Source: Williamsia phyllosphaerae (GTDB taxonomy: Bacteria; Actinomycetota; Actinomycetes; Mycobacteriales; Mycobacteriaceae). From it: a stretch of DNA of 64,000 nucleotides. Made by a program: the position numbers and the translations under genes. Every line of letters starts with the position of its first letter. Positions within the stretch are counted from its first letter, which is position 1. Below the pieces are notes generated by a model. That model saw only the letters and a program-made list of their open reading frames with translations, did no database searches and was not told the DNA's origin. This document shows, piece by piece, positions 43,324 to 52,875 of the stretch. The stretch is taken from positions 2,356,001 through 2,420,000 of the forward strand of contig NZ_BMCS01000001.1 of NCBI RefSeq assembly GCF_014635305.1, in the 5' to 3' direction.

Positions 43324-43368
43324 TGTCTTCTCTTTTCGAGGTGAGAGCTGGGAGGTGGATCAGGTGTC

Positions 43369-44736
43369 TTACAGGACGACGATGCCCTCGCCGATGGAGG
43401 CCGCGCGCAGGTCGCGGTACCACCGCTCGACGGGGTGCTCCTTGGTGAAGCCGTGTCCGCCGAGGAGCTGCACTCCGTCGGAACCGATCTGCATGCCCTT
43501 GTCGGAGACCAGTTTCCGGGCCAGTGCGGCCTCGCGGGCGAAGGAGAGACCCTGCTCGGCGCGCGACGTACCGCGCTGGGTGACCAGGCGCAGGGCGTCG
43601 AGCTCGGTGGCCATCACGGCGACCGGGAACGCCACGCCCTGACGGTTGGAGACCGGCTCACCGAAGGCGACGCGGTCGTTGACGTAGGGGACGACGTAGT
43701 CGAGCACGGCCTGTGAGGTACCCACGGCCAGCGAAGACCAGCCGAGTCGGGACAGTCGGACGACGTCGCGGTAGGCGGCGAAGGCGGCTTCGCCCTCCTC
43801 CTCGCCGAGCAACGCCGACTTGGGAACCGACACCCCGTTGAGGAGCAGACGACCCATACCGGCGGCGCGGACGCCCATGCCGGGGTCGGCCTCGACGACC
43901 AGTCCGTCGGAGTCGGACTCCACGATGAACAGTGCGGGACGTCCGTCGAGCTGCGCGCCGACGATGAACAGTTCCGACGACCCGGCGGCCGGGACGAACG
44001 ACTTCACGCCGTCGAGCTTGTAGCCGCTCGGGGAACGGGTCGCTCGGGTCTTGATGTCGAAAGCGTCGAACAGCGCGCGCGGCTCGGCGATGACGACAGC
44101 CGACTGCGGGACCTGCTCGCCGGCGTAATCCGGGAGGTAGGTCTTCTGCTGTGCGTCGCTGCCGTACTGGGTGAGCGTGGTCGCGACACCGCTGGGTGCG
44201 AGCAGCGGGAGGGCCAACCCCATGTCGCCGAAGGCCATGGCCTCGGCCACGAGACCGTTGGTGACCACGCCGCGCTCGGTGGCCGCGCCGTCGAACTCCT
44301 CGGGGACGTTGATGGTGGTGATGCCGAGCTCGGCGAAGCGGGTCAGCAGCTCCACGGGAGCCACCGCGGCCTCATCGGCGTCGTGCGCGGCCGGGCGGAG
44401 GATCTCCTCGGAGAACTCGCGCGCGGTGTCGGCGATCATCTTCTGCTCATCGTCGGGCGCGATGTTGAAGTAGTCCTTGCCCGGCGTGCTCAGTCGCTTG
44501 GGTGAACCGCCACCCTGGACCGCCTTGAACGCGCGGGTTGCGGCGCCGAGGGTCTGGAATCCACTCTTGGTGCCCTGGAAGGCGACACGGTTGATCGGCT
44601 CGCGGAGACCGAAGCGTTCGGCGATGTCAGACCCGGCCAGAACCGAGAGGACCCGCATCGCGGCGCCGATCGCGTTCGTCTTCTGGGGGTTCTTGCCGAC
44701 CGCGGAGGTGTCGCGAGGCTCGGTGTGTGTGGACAT
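43369..44736 (-). CDS. fadE24: Acyl-CoA dehydrogenase family protein, FadE24-like
   Basis: 455 residues, with an extra ~95-residue N-terminus before the dehydrogenase fold (DEQKMIADTAREFSEEILRPAA). The FAD loop is partly altered (SAVVIAEPRALFDAFDIKTRATRS). LLGGHGFTKEHPVERWYRDLRAASIGEGIVVL ends the protein, so it stops where others continue past the catalytic EGT motif; here it reads GEGI. This suggests a non-catalytic or composite-site subunit paired with the 42106 protein, as in other mycobacterial heteromeric FadE pairs. Size and order match Rv3139. Confidence 0.83.
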   Translation of the reverse strand: MSTHTEPRDTSAVGKNPQKTNAIGAAMRVLSVLAGSDIAERFGLREPINRVAFQGTKSGFQTLGAATRAFKAVQGGGSPKRLSTPGKDYFNIAPDDEQKMIADTAREFSEEILRPAAHDADEAAVAPVELLTRFAELGITTINVPEEFDGAATERGVVTNGLVAEAMAFGDMGLALPLLAPSGVATTLTQYGSDAQQKTYLPDYAGEQVPQSAVVIAEPRALFDAFDIKTRATRSPSGYKLDGVKSFVPAAGSSELFIVGAQLDGRPALFIVESDSDGLVVEADPGMGVRAAGMGRLLLNGVSVPKSALLGEEEGEAAFAAYRDVVRLSRLGWSSLAVGTSQAVLDYVVPYVNDRVAFGEPVSNRQGVAFPVAVMATELDALRLVTQRGTSRAEQGLSFAREAALARKLVSDKGMQIGSDGVQLLGGHGFTKEHPVERWYRDLRAASIGEGIVVL

Positions 44737-44790
44737 TTCGCACCTGCAGTTTCGTAGTCGATTTCTCTGATTACCACGGACAATACTGAA

Positions 44791-44806
44791 CTTACTCAGC
44801 AGTAAG
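44791..44806. promoter_or_regulatory. Candidate operator upstream of the fadE pair, site 1
   Basis: CTTACT-CAGC-AGTAAG, perfect 6-bp arms, 55 bp upstream of the fadE24-like start. The form is typical of TetR/FadR-type sites; no regulator gene is adjacent. Confidence 0.55.
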
Positions 44807-44812
44807 ATAGAC

Positions 44813-44828
44813 CTTACCGAACGGTCAG
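44813..44828. promoter_or_regulatory. Candidate operator upstream of the fadE pair, site 2
   Basis: CTTACCGAACGGTCAG: ACCG-AA-CGGT core with one mismatch in the outer arms. It lies 6 bp from site 1, so both may be bound by one or two acyl-CoA-responsive regulators. It could also influence the divergent TM2 gene. Confidence 0.5.
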
Positions 44829-44930
44829 GTGGAAGTCACGAACGTGATACACCTCACCGCTGTGACGCCTTACGGCGAAAGTTGCCGACTTAGCGGATCG
44901 CCGGGCGGTATGTCGCTTATTCTGTTGCGC

Positions 44931-45344
44931 ATGACGCAACCATCCAACATGGGAAAGCCTGTGCAACCTCCGCAGGGTCCCTACACCGACACGTTCTACG
45001 CATCGTTTCTCGGCCAGGAACAGGGCCCCCTGTCCTACGGCGATCTGCAGAACCTGACCCGCTCGGGTCAGGTCAAACCCGAGACCCAGGTCCGGACCGC
45101 GACGAGCAGCTGGTTCCCGGTCGCCCAGGTGCCGGGACTGTTCTCCGACAAGGACTGGCTGACGACGGTCCTGATCTCGTTCTTCGTCGGCAGTCTCGGC
45201 GTCGACCGGTTCTGGCTGGGCTACACCGGCCTGGGTGTCCTTAAGCTGGTGACATGTGGCGGACTCGGGATCTGGTCGTTGATCGATTTCATCCTGATCA
45301 TCCTGCGCAAGGTGCCCGACTCGAAGGGTCTGCCCCTCAAGTGA
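44931..45344 (+). CDS. GYF-like plus TM2 domain membrane protein
   Basis: 137 residues from ATG 44931. The N-terminal half is a GYF_2-like domain ([31 protein letters not shown]). The C-terminal half is a TM2 domain ([41 protein letters not shown]). It is predicted to hold two membrane helices with a DRFWLGY hairpin. Function unknown. It overlaps the DUF2752 gene by GTGA, an arrangement common in actinobacteria. Confidence 0.85.
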   Translation: MTQPSNMGKPVQPPQGPYTDTFYASFLGQEQGPLSYGDLQNLTRSGQVKPETQVRTATSSWFPVAQVPGLFSDKDWLTTVLISFFVGSLGVDRFWLGYTGLGVLKLVTCGGLGIWSLIDFILIILRKVPDSKGLPLK

Positions 45345-45778
45345 GTTCGACCCGCCCGACGTACGCGGGCGGAACGGTGATCGCGGCGGCGGTGGTCGGT
45401 GCCACGGCACTGACCGCCGCCGTCGTCGTCCCGGAGTCGATGAGCACGAACGGCCCCATCCTGTGTCCGTTCCGGCTGGTGACCGGACTGCCGTGCCCGG
45501 GCTGCGGTCTGACCCGCAGTTGGGTCGCGATCGGTCACGGGGATCTGTCGAACGCGTTCACCTACAACGCGTTCGGGCCGCTCAGCATGGCTTTCGTCGC
45601 GTCGATGGTGGTGCTCGTCGCCGTGGTCGCGATCACCGCGCCGCGCCGGTTGTCCCACATCGAATCGATCCTGCGACATCCGGTGGTGTGGACGGTCGCC
45701 GGGCTCTGGGTGGCCTACGGCATCGCCCGGGGGATCGACGCCGTCGCGAACACCGGGTGGTTCCCGCCGGTCAGCTGA
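45341..45778 (+). CDS. DUF2752 domain membrane protein
   Basis: 145 residues from GTG 45341, overlapping the TM2 gene's stop. [26 protein letters not shown] is the DUF2752 signature, with two Cys that could form a disulphide or bind metal. It has about three to four helices. Function unknown; probably works with the coupled TM2 protein. Its end overlaps the convergent MBL gene by 8 bp. Confidence 0.85.
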   Translation: MSSTRPTYAGGTVIAAAVVGATALTAAVVVPESMSTNGPILCPFRLVTGLPCPGCGLTRSWVAIGHGDLSNAFTYNAFGPLSMAFVASMVVLVAVVAITAPRRLSHIESILRHPVVWTVAGLWVAYGIARGIDAVANTGWFPPVS

Positions 45779-46433
45779 TGTCGAGGGCGTCCTCGCGCGG
45801 CAGCACGAGGAAGTCGGTCCCGTCGGACTTCATGTTCTCGAGCAGGCCGTTGAAGAAGCCCACCCCGGCGTCGGACAGGATCGCCTCGTGGATCGGGAAG
45901 GCGACACGCGGGGCCACGGCACGCAGGTAGTCCACACCCTCGCCGGCCTTCATCCAGGGAGCGGCCGCGGGGGTCGCGAGGACGTCGACCTTCTCCTGCG
46001 GCACAAACAGTGAGTCGCCGGGGTGCATGAACTTCGCCGACTGGCCGGCGTCGCCGAGCAGGTAGGCGACGTTGTCGATGCCGGGGATGTCGGGGTGGAT
46101 GATCGCGTGCTCGCCACCGGTCACCCGAGCGGTCACCGAACCCACGGTGAACTCGTCCCCGGCGTTGGCCGCGGTCCATCTCCCGGCCACGTCGTCGTCG
46201 TTGAGTTGCTGCGTGGTCTGCGGGTCGGCGTAGAGGGCGGCATTCGGGTTGGCGGCCACCAGGTCGGGGAGTGCGTCGACGTCCATGTGGTCGGCGTGCT
46301 GGTGGGTCACCAGGATCGCGTCGAGTCCGGTGATCCCGGCGAGCCCGTGGGACAGCGTCCCGGGGTCGAACAGGATTGTCGTGCCGTCGATTTCGACCAG
46401 AAGACAGGAATGTCCGAAGTGGGTGATGCGCAT
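45771..46433 (-). CDS. Metallo-beta-lactamase fold hydrolase (UPF0173-like)
   Basis: 220 residues. The signature THQHADHMDVD is HxHxDH, with HSCLLVEIDG at the start and further ligands in VTGGEHAIIH, KFMHPGDS and PIHEAIL. Length and form match the UPF0173/YtkL group of metal-dependent hydrolases. Its substrate is unknown. It is followed upstream, 50 bp away on the same strand, by hisN. Confidence 0.85.
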   Translation of the reverse strand: MRITHFGHSCLLVEIDGTTILFDPGTLSHGLAGITGLDAILVTHQHADHMDVDALPDLVAANPNAALYADPQTTQQLNDDDVAGRWTAANAGDEFTVGSVTARVTGGEHAIIHPDIPGIDNVAYLLGDAGQSAKFMHPGDSLFVPQEKVDVLATPAAAPWMKAGEGVDYLRAVAPRVAFPIHEAILSDAGVGFFNGLLENMKSDGTDFLVLPREDALDIS

Positions 46434-46482
46434 GCCCCCACACTATGCGTCGATCCGCATGTGTGGGTCGGAGACGGCCGAC

Positions 46483-47268
46483 TCAGGCCAGGGCGGCGAC
46501 CACCGCGTCGTGCAACAGACCGTTGCTGGCGATGGCACTGCCGCCGTGCGGGCCGCCCGTTCCGCCGAGGTCGGTGAACACCCCGCCGGCCTCGCGCACG
46601 AGGATGTCGACAGCGGCCAGATCCCACAGCGACACCTCGGGTTCGGCGGCGATGTCCACCGCCCCCTCGGCGACGAGGCAGTAGTTGTAGAAGTCGCCGT
46701 ATCCGCGCACCCGCCACACCTCGTCGGTGAGCGCGATGAACTGACCGCGGACACCGAGATCCCCCCAGCCGCTCAGGCTCGAGAACGCCAGGCTCGCAGC
46801 GTCGATGGAGTCGACCCCCGAGACACGCACTCGGCGCGCGTTCGCCCCGTTCACCTGCGCCCAGGCGCCGGAGCCCGACTCGGCCCACCACCGACGGGAC
46901 AGCGCCGGCGCCGACACCACGCCGAGAACCGGGGTGCCGTCGACGAGCAGGCTGATGAGCGTCGCCCACACGGGGACGCCGCGTACGAAGTTCTTGGTCC
47001 CGTCGATCGGATCGATGACCCACTGCCGGCCCGTCAGCAGAGGCGACCCGCCGAACTCCTCGCCGAGCACGGCGTCGTCGGGTCGGTGCTCCGACAGGAC
47101 CGCGCGCAGCTCGGTCTCGGTGGCGAGGTCGGCGTCGGAAACCGGGGTGAGATCGGGTTTCGACGACACCTCGAGATCGATCGCGCCGAACCGGGCGCGG
47201 GTGATCGCGTCGGCGCGATCAGCCATCGTCAATGCGAGCTGCAGATCGGAAACCGAGGCGGACATCAT
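46483..47268 (-). CDS. hisN: Histidinol-phosphatase, inositol monophosphatase family
   Basis: 261 residues from ATG 47268; 47265 or 47289 are other starts, none with a clear ribosome site, so a leaderless mRNA is possible. The metal motifs of the family are present: [21 protein letters not shown] (DPIDGTKNF, about residue 82) and [16 protein letters not shown] (about residue 207). It corresponds in place and sequence to Rv3137, the HisN that removes phosphate from histidinol phosphate in His biosynthesis. A general monophosphatase role cannot be excluded. Confidence 0.85.
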   Translation of the reverse strand: MMSASVSDLQLALTMADRADAITRARFGAIDLEVSSKPDLTPVSDADLATETELRAVLSEHRPDDAVLGEEFGGSPLLTGRQWVIDPIDGTKNFVRGVPVWATLISLLVDGTPVLGVVSAPALSRRWWAESGSGAWAQVNGANARRVRVSGVDSIDAASLAFSSLSGWGDLGVRGQFIALTDEVWRVRGYGDFYNYCLVAEGAVDIAAEPEVSLWDLAAVDILVREAGGVFTDLGGTGGPHGGSAIASNGLLHDAVVAALA

Positions 47269-47324
47269 GCCCGGTAGGCTACGTGGCACCCATTCCCGGA
47301 GTTGAGAGGTGGTCGGCGCTTCCC

Positions 47325-47699
47325 ATGCTGATAACCATCGCGTTCGCGCTGATGTTGGTCGTCCTGCTCGCGGTCTTCGTGAAGCAGCGCGGCCGAGGAC
47401 CCGGTGGCGGTGGTCTGTTCGGCGGCGCGGGTGCCGGATCGTTCGTGCAGGGCACGTTCACGGTGACCGGTGTCAGCGACCGCCCCGACGCCGGCGACAA
47501 GAACGACCAGATGTTCTGCACCGTCTCGGGAACCATCGTCGGTCCCGACACCGCACCGACCGACGTCTACGGCGACCTGGTGCTGACCGGCAAAACGCCC
47601 TGGCCGCAGATCGGTTCGGACATGCCGGTGGTCTACAAGCCGGGCAAGGCCGAGACGAGCTGGCGCTTCGGCGACCTCCAGGTGCCGCCCGCGCAGTAG
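47325..47699 (+). CDS. Hypothetical single-pass membrane protein upstream of prfB
   Basis: 124 residues. One N-terminal helix ([19 protein letters not shown]) is followed by a Gly-rich stretch and a ~85-residue extracytoplasmic or cytoplasmic beta-rich domain ([37 protein letters not shown]). It is not recognised. It lies 40 bp upstream of prfB on the same strand. Confidence 0.7.
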   Translation: MLITIAFALMLVVLLAVFVKQRGRGPGGGGLFGGAGAGSFVQGTFTVTGVSDRPDAGDKNDQMFCTVSGTIVGPDTAPTDVYGDLVLTGKTPWPQIGSDMPVVYKPGKAETSWRFGDLQVPPAQ

Positions 47700-47739
47700 C
47701 GGGAGATCGACCGGGCTGTGCCCGGTAGCCTGATACACC

Positions 47740-48855
47740 GTGCATCCCGACATAGCCGCAGACCTCGAATCGCTCGACACCACTCTCACGACCGTGGAGA
47801 AGGTGCTCGACCTCGAGGAGCTGTCCCGGCGGATCAGCGAGCTCGAGCACCAGGCCGCCGACCCCGAGCTCTGGAACGACCAGGAGCACGCCCAGCAGGT
47901 CACCAGCGAGCTCTCCCACACGCAGACCGAGTTCCGGCGGGTCAGCGAACTGCGTCAGCGTCTCGACGACCTGCCGGTCCACTACGAGCTCGCCGACGCC
48001 GAGGAGGGAGACGACCAGGTCTCCGCTCTGGCCGACGCCGACGCCGAGCGCGCGTCGTTACGCACCGACATCGAGGCGATGGAGGTCAAGACGATGCTGG
48101 GCGGCGAGTACGACGCCCGCGACGCGCTGGTCAACATCCGCTCGGGCGCGGGTGGTATCGACGCCGCCGACTGGGCCGAGATGCTGATGCGCATGTACAT
48201 CCGGTGGGCCGAGAAGCACGGCTACGGCGTCGAGGTCTACGACACGTCCTACGCCGAGGAGGCCGGCCTCAAGAGCGCGACGTTCGCGGTCAAGGCGCCC
48301 TACATGTACGGCACCCTGTCGATCGAGATGGGCACCCACCGCCTGGTCCGGATCAGCCCGTTCGACAACCAGGGCCGTCGCCAGACCTCATTCGCCGAGG
48401 TGGAGGTGCTGCCGGTGGTCGAGACCACCGACCACATCGACATCGACGAGAACGACCTGCGCGTCGACGTCTACCGGTCGTCGGGGCCCGGTGGACAGTC
48501 GGTCAACACCACCGACTCCGCGGTTCGGTTGACCCATGTGCCCACGGGCATCGTGGTCACCTGCCAGAACGAGAAGAGCCAGCTGCAGAACAAGGTCGCC
48601 GCGATGAAGGTGCTCCAGGCCAAGCTGCTCGAGGTCAAGCGCAAGGAGGAGCGGGCCGAGATGGACGCCCTCAAGGGCGACGGCGGCTCGAGTTGGGGCA
48701 ACCAGATGCGCTCCTACGTCCTGCACCCCTACCAGATGGTGAAGGATCTGCGGACCGAGTACGAGGTCAACAACCCGACCGCTGTCCTCGACGGCGATCT
48801 CGACGGTTTCATCGAGTCCGGGATCCGCTGGCGGATGGCCGCCCAGAACACCTAG
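47740..48855 (+). CDS. prfB: Peptide chain release factor 2
   Basis: 371 residues from GTG 47740. The stop-codon-reading SPF motif is in [16 protein letters not shown]. The peptidyl-tRNA hydrolysis motif GGQ is in [18 protein letters not shown] (about residue 250). It releases chains at UGA and UAA. The frame is continuous: there is no programmed frameshift of the E. coli type. It is the first of the conserved prfB-mscS-(ftsE-ftsX-smpB) region of mycobacterial relatives. Confidence 0.97.
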   Translation: MHPDIAADLESLDTTLTTVEKVLDLEELSRRISELEHQAADPELWNDQEHAQQVTSELSHTQTEFRRVSELRQRLDDLPVHYELADAEEGDDQVSALADADAERASLRTDIEAMEVKTMLGGEYDARDALVNIRSGAGGIDAADWAEMLMRMYIRWAEKHGYGVEVYDTSYAEEAGLKSATFAVKAPYMYGTLSIEMGTHRLVRISPFDNQGRRQTSFAEVEVLPVVETTDHIDIDENDLRVDVYRSSGPGGQSVNTTDSAVRLTHVPTGIVVTCQNEKSQLQNKVAAMKVLQAKLLEVKRKEERAEMDALKGDGGSSWGNQMRSYVLHPYQMVKDLRTEYEVNNPTAVLDGDLDGFIESGIRWRMAAQNT

Positions 48856-48862
48856 GAGCCCT

Positions 48863-49792
48863 GTGCACCACACCGTCTACTACACGGCCTGGACACCGGC
48901 GGGCACCGGCGATCTCATCCGGACGCTGTCGTTGCGCGGCCTGCCGATCATCCTGTTGGTCCTCGCTGCGCTGATCGCGACACGGGTGATCCAGTGGGCC
49001 ACCGCACGCATCACCGGCCGTATCGATCAGGGCTTCAAGAACAGCGACGAACTCGTCCGGTCGGAGTCGGAGAAGCATCGCCACTCGGTCGCGCAGGTGA
49101 TCTCCTGGGTGGCCATCGTCATCGTCTACCTCGTCGTGGCCTTCAACATCATCCGATTGCTCAACGTCCCGATCACCGGCTTCGTGGCGCCGGCCACGGT
49201 TCTCGGTGCCGCCCTGGGTTTCGGTGCACAACGCATCGTGCAGGATCTGCTGTCCGGGTTCTTCATCATCACCGAGAAGCAGTACGGCTTCGGTGACGTG
49301 GTCGAACTGGCGGTCGCGGGCGGGATCCCGCCCGCCGAGGGCACCGTCGAGGATGTCACGTTGCGGGTCACCAAGATCCGTTCCTCCGACGGCGAGGTGA
49401 TCACGGTGCCCAACGGGCAGATCGTGAAGGCGATCAATCTGTCCAAGGACTGGGCCCGATCGGTGGTGGACATCCCGCTGCCGGCGGGAGCCGACATCAG
49501 CCGGGTCAACGAGATCCTGAGCAGGATCGGTGAACAGACCTTCGCCGATCCCCGGATGCGTCCGCTGCTTCTCGACGCACCCACCCCGATGGGGGTCACC
49601 GACATGGAGATCGACGAGGTCACCGTCCGCATCGTTGCGCGCACCCTGCCAGGCAAACAGTTCGAGGTGAGCCGTGACCTGCGCTCGCGGATCGTGCGGG
49701 CGTTCGGGCGTGCGGGCATCTCGCTGGCCCCCGGAGAAACCATCCAGACCGGGGCCATGGGTGCCCCGGCACAAGCGGAGTCGAACCGATGA
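48863..49792 (+). CDS. MscS-type mechanosensitive ion channel
   Basis: 309 residues from GTG 48863 with AGGAG upstream. Two to three membrane helices precede the pore helix region GFVAPATVLGAALGFGAQRIVQDLLSGFFIITEKQYGFGD, typical of MscS TM3 and the beta domain. The C-terminal ~110 residues form the cytosolic vestibule. It releases solutes on hypo-osmotic shock. It starts 7 bp after prfB and overlaps the next gene by ATGA. Confidence 0.88.
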   Translation: MHHTVYYTAWTPAGTGDLIRTLSLRGLPIILLVLAALIATRVIQWATARITGRIDQGFKNSDELVRSESEKHRHSVAQVISWVAIVIVYLVVAFNIIRLLNVPITGFVAPATVLGAALGFGAQRIVQDLLSGFFIITEKQYGFGDVVELAVAGGIPPAEGTVEDVTLRVTKIRSSDGEVITVPNGQIVKAINLSKDWARSVVDIPLPAGADISRVNEILSRIGEQTFADPRMRPLLLDAPTPMGVTDMEIDEVTVRIVARTLPGKQFEVSRDLRSRIVRAFGRAGISLAPGETIQTGAMGAPAQAESNR

Positions 49793-50247
49793 GCACCCCT
49801 GATCAGCCGGCCGCCGGGTCCCACTCCGACGAGACACCACCGAAGAAGTTCTCCGATCGGATTCCCCGCAGGCTCTTCGGCGGCCGTGTACGGACCACCA
49901 CGGCTGCGTTGGTGATCCTCTTCGTCGGCCTGCTGATGCTCTACGGTCAGCGGGCGGATCACTACAAGACCGTCGACGAGCAAAACGCCGCCGCGTCGGC
50001 GACCCGGACCGCGGCGCCGCGCACCACCGAGGAGACGCCGGACTACACCGAGCCGACCCGGACCTCGACACCGACCTCGTCGTCGACGTCCGTTCCATCG
50101 ACATCGACCACGTCCACCTCCGACGGGACGAACGACCCCGAGGGCGCTCAGACGCCGACGACCACGACACCGCCGGGGATACAGCTCCCGACGATCCCCG
50201 GCATCGTCCTACCCGGTCAGACGCCGACCACCACCCCGGCGCGGTAG
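49789..50247 (+). CDS. Single-pass membrane protein with Thr/Ser/Pro-rich tail
   Basis: 152 residues. A hydrophilic N-terminus (~40), one helix (TTAALVILFVGLLMLYG), then a ~80-residue low-complexity exterior tail rich in Thr, Ser and Pro, possibly glycosylated. No domain is recognised. Its position after the MscS gene (ATGA overlap) matches the Rv3103c-type gene. It may modify or anchor the channel; that is conjecture. Confidence 0.75.
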   Translation: MSTPDQPAAGSHSDETPPKKFSDRIPRRLFGGRVRTTTAALVILFVGLLMLYGQRADHYKTVDEQNAAASATRTAAPRTTEETPDYTEPTRTSTPTSSSTSVPSTSTTSTSDGTNDPEGAQTPTTTTPPGIQLPTIPGIVLPGQTPTTTPAR

Positions 50248-50252
50248 TCGGC

Positions 50253-51932
50253 TCACATCCCGTCGTGCATCGTGGCCGCGAAGTCCTCGGCCACGGTGGC
50301 GGCGAGCTCCACGAACGCCCGTCGGGTGTCGCGGTTGAGCAGCTCGAGATCGATCTCGGCCCCCTCGGCCAGGTGCTCGTCGTAGGGGACGATCTGGACC
50401 GCACGGGTGCGGGCCAGGAAGTGCTGGGCGAGTTGGCCGATGTCGATGGTGGTGGTTCCCCGGCGCGGCCCGCTGAGCACGACGATCGCGCGCGACACCA
50501 GATGGCCGTACCCGTGCGCCTGTAGCCAGTCCAGGGTCGCGCTCGCGCTGCGGGCGCCGTCCATGGCCGGGGTCGAGACGAGGATCAGGGCCTGCGCCAT
50601 GTCGAGGACACCGTTCATCGCCGAGTGACTCAGACCGGTCCCGCAGTCGGTGAGGATGATGTTGTAGAAGCGCTGCAGTACCCGCATGACGCTGCGGTAG
50701 TCCTGTTCACCGAACGTCTCGGCGACGGCCGGATCCCGCTCGGAGGCGAGCACCTCGAGTCTGCTGGGAGCCTGCGACGTGTGCGCGCGGATGTCGGAGT
50801 AGCGGAAGATCGAGTCGTCCATCAACACGTCACGCACGGTGGACCGTGTCTGCTGCGGGACGCGCTGCGCCAGCGTGCCGAGGTCGGGGTTGGCGTCGAC
50901 CGCGATGACCCGATCACCACGCAGGTGGGCGAACGTCGACCCGAGCCCGACGGTGGTGGTGGTCTTGCCCACGCCACCCTTCAACGACAGCACCGCGACA
51001 CGGAAGTCGCCGCGCACCGGCGCGTTCAGTCGGTGCACCAGTTGGTCGTAGTAGACGGTGTCGCGGGAGTCGCCGGGGTTGAGATGCCCGCCGGAGATCC
51101 GATGGACCGTGCGTCGCCACCCGGCCTGCGGGGCGCGACGTGCCTTGCGGAGTAACGCCTCCGCGTCGAGCTGGGCCTGGGTCTGCGGTCCCCCGAATCC
51201 CTGCTGCGGCGCGAACCCCGGCGGCGGGAATCCGCCACCCTGACCCGGGTAGGGCGTCTGCTGACCCGGAGGTGGGCCGGACGGATACCCCTGCTGCGGC
51301 CGTCCCTGACCGAACTGCTCGCGTTGCGGCGGCGGGGGACCGGGGTAGGTGTTCGGGGGCGGACCCTGCCAGCCGGGCGGCGGTCCGCCGGGAGGCGGAC
51401 CCTGCCACGGTGGCGGACCGTCGTGCTGTTGCCAGGGCGGGGGGCCTTCGTTCTGCCACGCGGGCGGGGGGCCGTCGTACGGCCGCTGCGGCGGCGGGGC
51501 GTCGTTCGGCCACGCGTTGGGCGGGGCATCGCCGCGCCACTGGGGTGGCGGGGCATCCCACTGGGGCTGGGGTGCGTCCCACTGGGGTGGCGGTGCGTCC
51601 TGGTGGGGCGGGGGTGGTGCATCCCACTGGGGTGGCGGTGCGTCCCACTGCTGGGGCGGCCCCTCGGACCACTGCTGGGGCGCGCCCTGCGCCGATCGGT
51701 CCTCGTCGACATTGTCGTCGGTCTGCTGGTGTCGGGATGCGGGTGCATCGAGGGGACCGGTCTCGGTGTCGCGATCGTCCGGAGCCGGATCCGACTGTGG
51801 CGGGGCCTCGTGATCGGCGTCCGGGGTGGTGGGTGCGGCCGCGCCGGTCAACCACGGGGGCGGCGCCGGGGCCTGGTTCCTGTCGAAACTCACGTGCGTC
51901 CTCGACTCTTCTCGTGTGGCCTGATCGGCCAT
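50253..51932 (-). CDS. ESX-type MinD-like ATPase with Pro/Gln/Trp repeat region
   Basis: 559 residues. The first ~245 are disordered, with recurring PPPQWDA-type units (about residues 90-135) and further Pro/Gly/Gln runs. A MinD/ParA-like ATPase follows: deviant Walker A VLSLKGGVGKTTTTVGLG (about 310), VIAVDANPDLGTLAQ and ILTDCGTGLSHSAMN. This architecture is that of Rv3888c/EspI-like proteins linked to type VII secretion in mycobacteria. No esx gene is in the window; the neighbours are cell-division genes. It is divergent from ftsE. Confidence 0.88.
   Translation of the reverse strand: MADQATREESRTHVSFDRNQAPAPPPWLTGAAAPTTPDADHEAPPQSDPAPDDRDTETGPLDAPASRHQQTDDNVDEDRSAQGAPQQWSEGPPQQWDAPPPQWDAPPPPHQDAPPPQWDAPQPQWDAPPPQWRGDAPPNAWPNDAPPPQRPYDGPPPAWQNEGPPPWQQHDGPPPWQGPPPGGPPPGWQGPPPNTYPGPPPPQREQFGQGRPQQGYPSGPPPGQQTPYPGQGGGFPPPGFAPQQGFGGPQTQAQLDAEALLRKARRAPQAGWRRTVHRISGGHLNPGDSRDTVYYDQLVHRLNAPVRGDFRVAVLSLKGGVGKTTTTVGLGSTFAHLRGDRVIAVDANPDLGTLAQRVPQQTRSTVRDVLMDDSIFRYSDIRAHTSQAPSRLEVLASERDPAVAETFGEQDYRSVMRVLQRFYNIILTDCGTGLSHSAMNGVLDMAQALILVSTPAMDGARSASATLDWLQAHGYGHLVSRAIVVLSGPRRGTTTIDIGQLAQHFLARTRAVQIVPYDEHLAEGAEIDLELLNRDTRRAFVELAATVAEDFAATMHDGM
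51533..51660 (-). repeat. Coding repeat of the PPPQWDA type in the MinD-like ATPase
   Basis: Six to seven near-identical 21-24-bp units encode PPPQWDA, with PQPQWDA and PPPHQDA variants. Copy number could vary between strains without frame loss. Confidence 0.8.
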
Positions 51933-52188
51933 GGGTCTCGTCGGGCGGATGTACGAACTCTACGGCCTGCGAACGACGTGACGATGTCGTGTCCGGCCGC
52001 GCTTGGCGCCGCGGCAGAGCCCGGATCCCCCCGGTTGTACGGCTCCATGATGCAGCCGCGCGCACCCGCCGCGCGAGGGCGGCACCCATCCTGGGGCGCG
52101 TGGGACGTCACCGGGGCGTCCAGACGCGGCGAGAACTGCCGCGTCAGCCTGACCGGGACCTGTTACAGGTGTGGCTACACTGGCCGCC
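51933..52188. other. Divergent intergenic region between the MinD-like ATPase and ftsE
   Basis: 256 bp with no credible gene. It must contain the promoters of both divergent genes. I see no clear regulator site. Confidence 0.5.
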
Positions 52189-52875
52189 GTGATCACGCTG
52201 GACAACGTCACGATGAAATACAAGGCCTCCGGCCGACCCGCTCTGCAGGGGTTGAGCCTCGGCGTCGACAAAGGAGAATTCGCCTTCCTCATCGGGCCCT
52301 CGGGTTCGGGGAAGTCGACGTTCTTCCGGCTGCTGCTCAAGGAGGACAAGCCGACGAGCGGGCAGATCCGCGTCGGTCAGTTCGACGTCAACAAACTGCC
52401 CAGCCGACGCGTGCCGCTGCTGCGACAGTCGATCGGGTGCGTGTTCCAGGATTTCCGGCTGCTGCAGCAGAAGTCGGTCGCCGACAATGTGGCGTTCGCC
52501 CTCGAGGTGATCGGCAAGCCCAAGTCGACCATCGCCCGGGTCGTGCCCGAGGTACTCGAGTACGTCGGCCTCGGCGGCAAGTCCGACCGCATGCCCTACG
52601 AGTTGTCCGGCGGTGAGATGCAGCGTGTGGCCATCGCTCGCGCCATCGCCAACCGGCCGTTGTTGCTGCTCGCAGACGAGCCCACCGGCAACCTCGACCC
52701 GGAGACCAGCGAGGAGATCGTCGATGTCCTCGACCGTGTCAACCGACGGGGGACCACGGTGGTGATGGCCACGCACGACCAACACATCGTCGACGCCATG
52801 CGCAGACGGGTGCTCGAGTTCAATCTCGGACGCCTGGTCCGCGATGACGAGCGCGGCGTCTACGGGGTCGGCTGA
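52189..52875 (+). CDS. ftsE: Cell division ATP-binding protein FtsE
   Basis: 228 residues from GTG 52189 ([19 protein letters not shown]), chosen to match FtsE N-termini; an in-frame GTG at 52171 exists. Walker A is [11 protein letters not shown], the signature [21 protein letters not shown] and Walker [17 protein letters not shown]. With FtsX it forms the complex that activates peptidoglycan hydrolases at the septum. It overlaps ftsX by one base. Confidence 0.95.
   Translation: MITLDNVTMKYKASGRPALQGLSLGVDKGEFAFLIGPSGSGKSTFFRLLLKEDKPTSGQIRVGQFDVNKLPSRRVPLLRQSIGCVFQDFRLLQQKSVADNVAFALEVIGKPKSTIARVVPEVLEYVGLGGKSDRMPYELSGGEMQRVAIARAIANRPLLLLADEPTGNLDPETSEEIVDVLDRVNRRGTTVVMATHDQHIVDAMRRRVLEFNLGRLVRDDERGVYGVG

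Noticed and set aside
47740..47830. Programmed frameshift in prfB
   Set aside because: The frame is continuous from the GTG start, with no early in-frame TGA.
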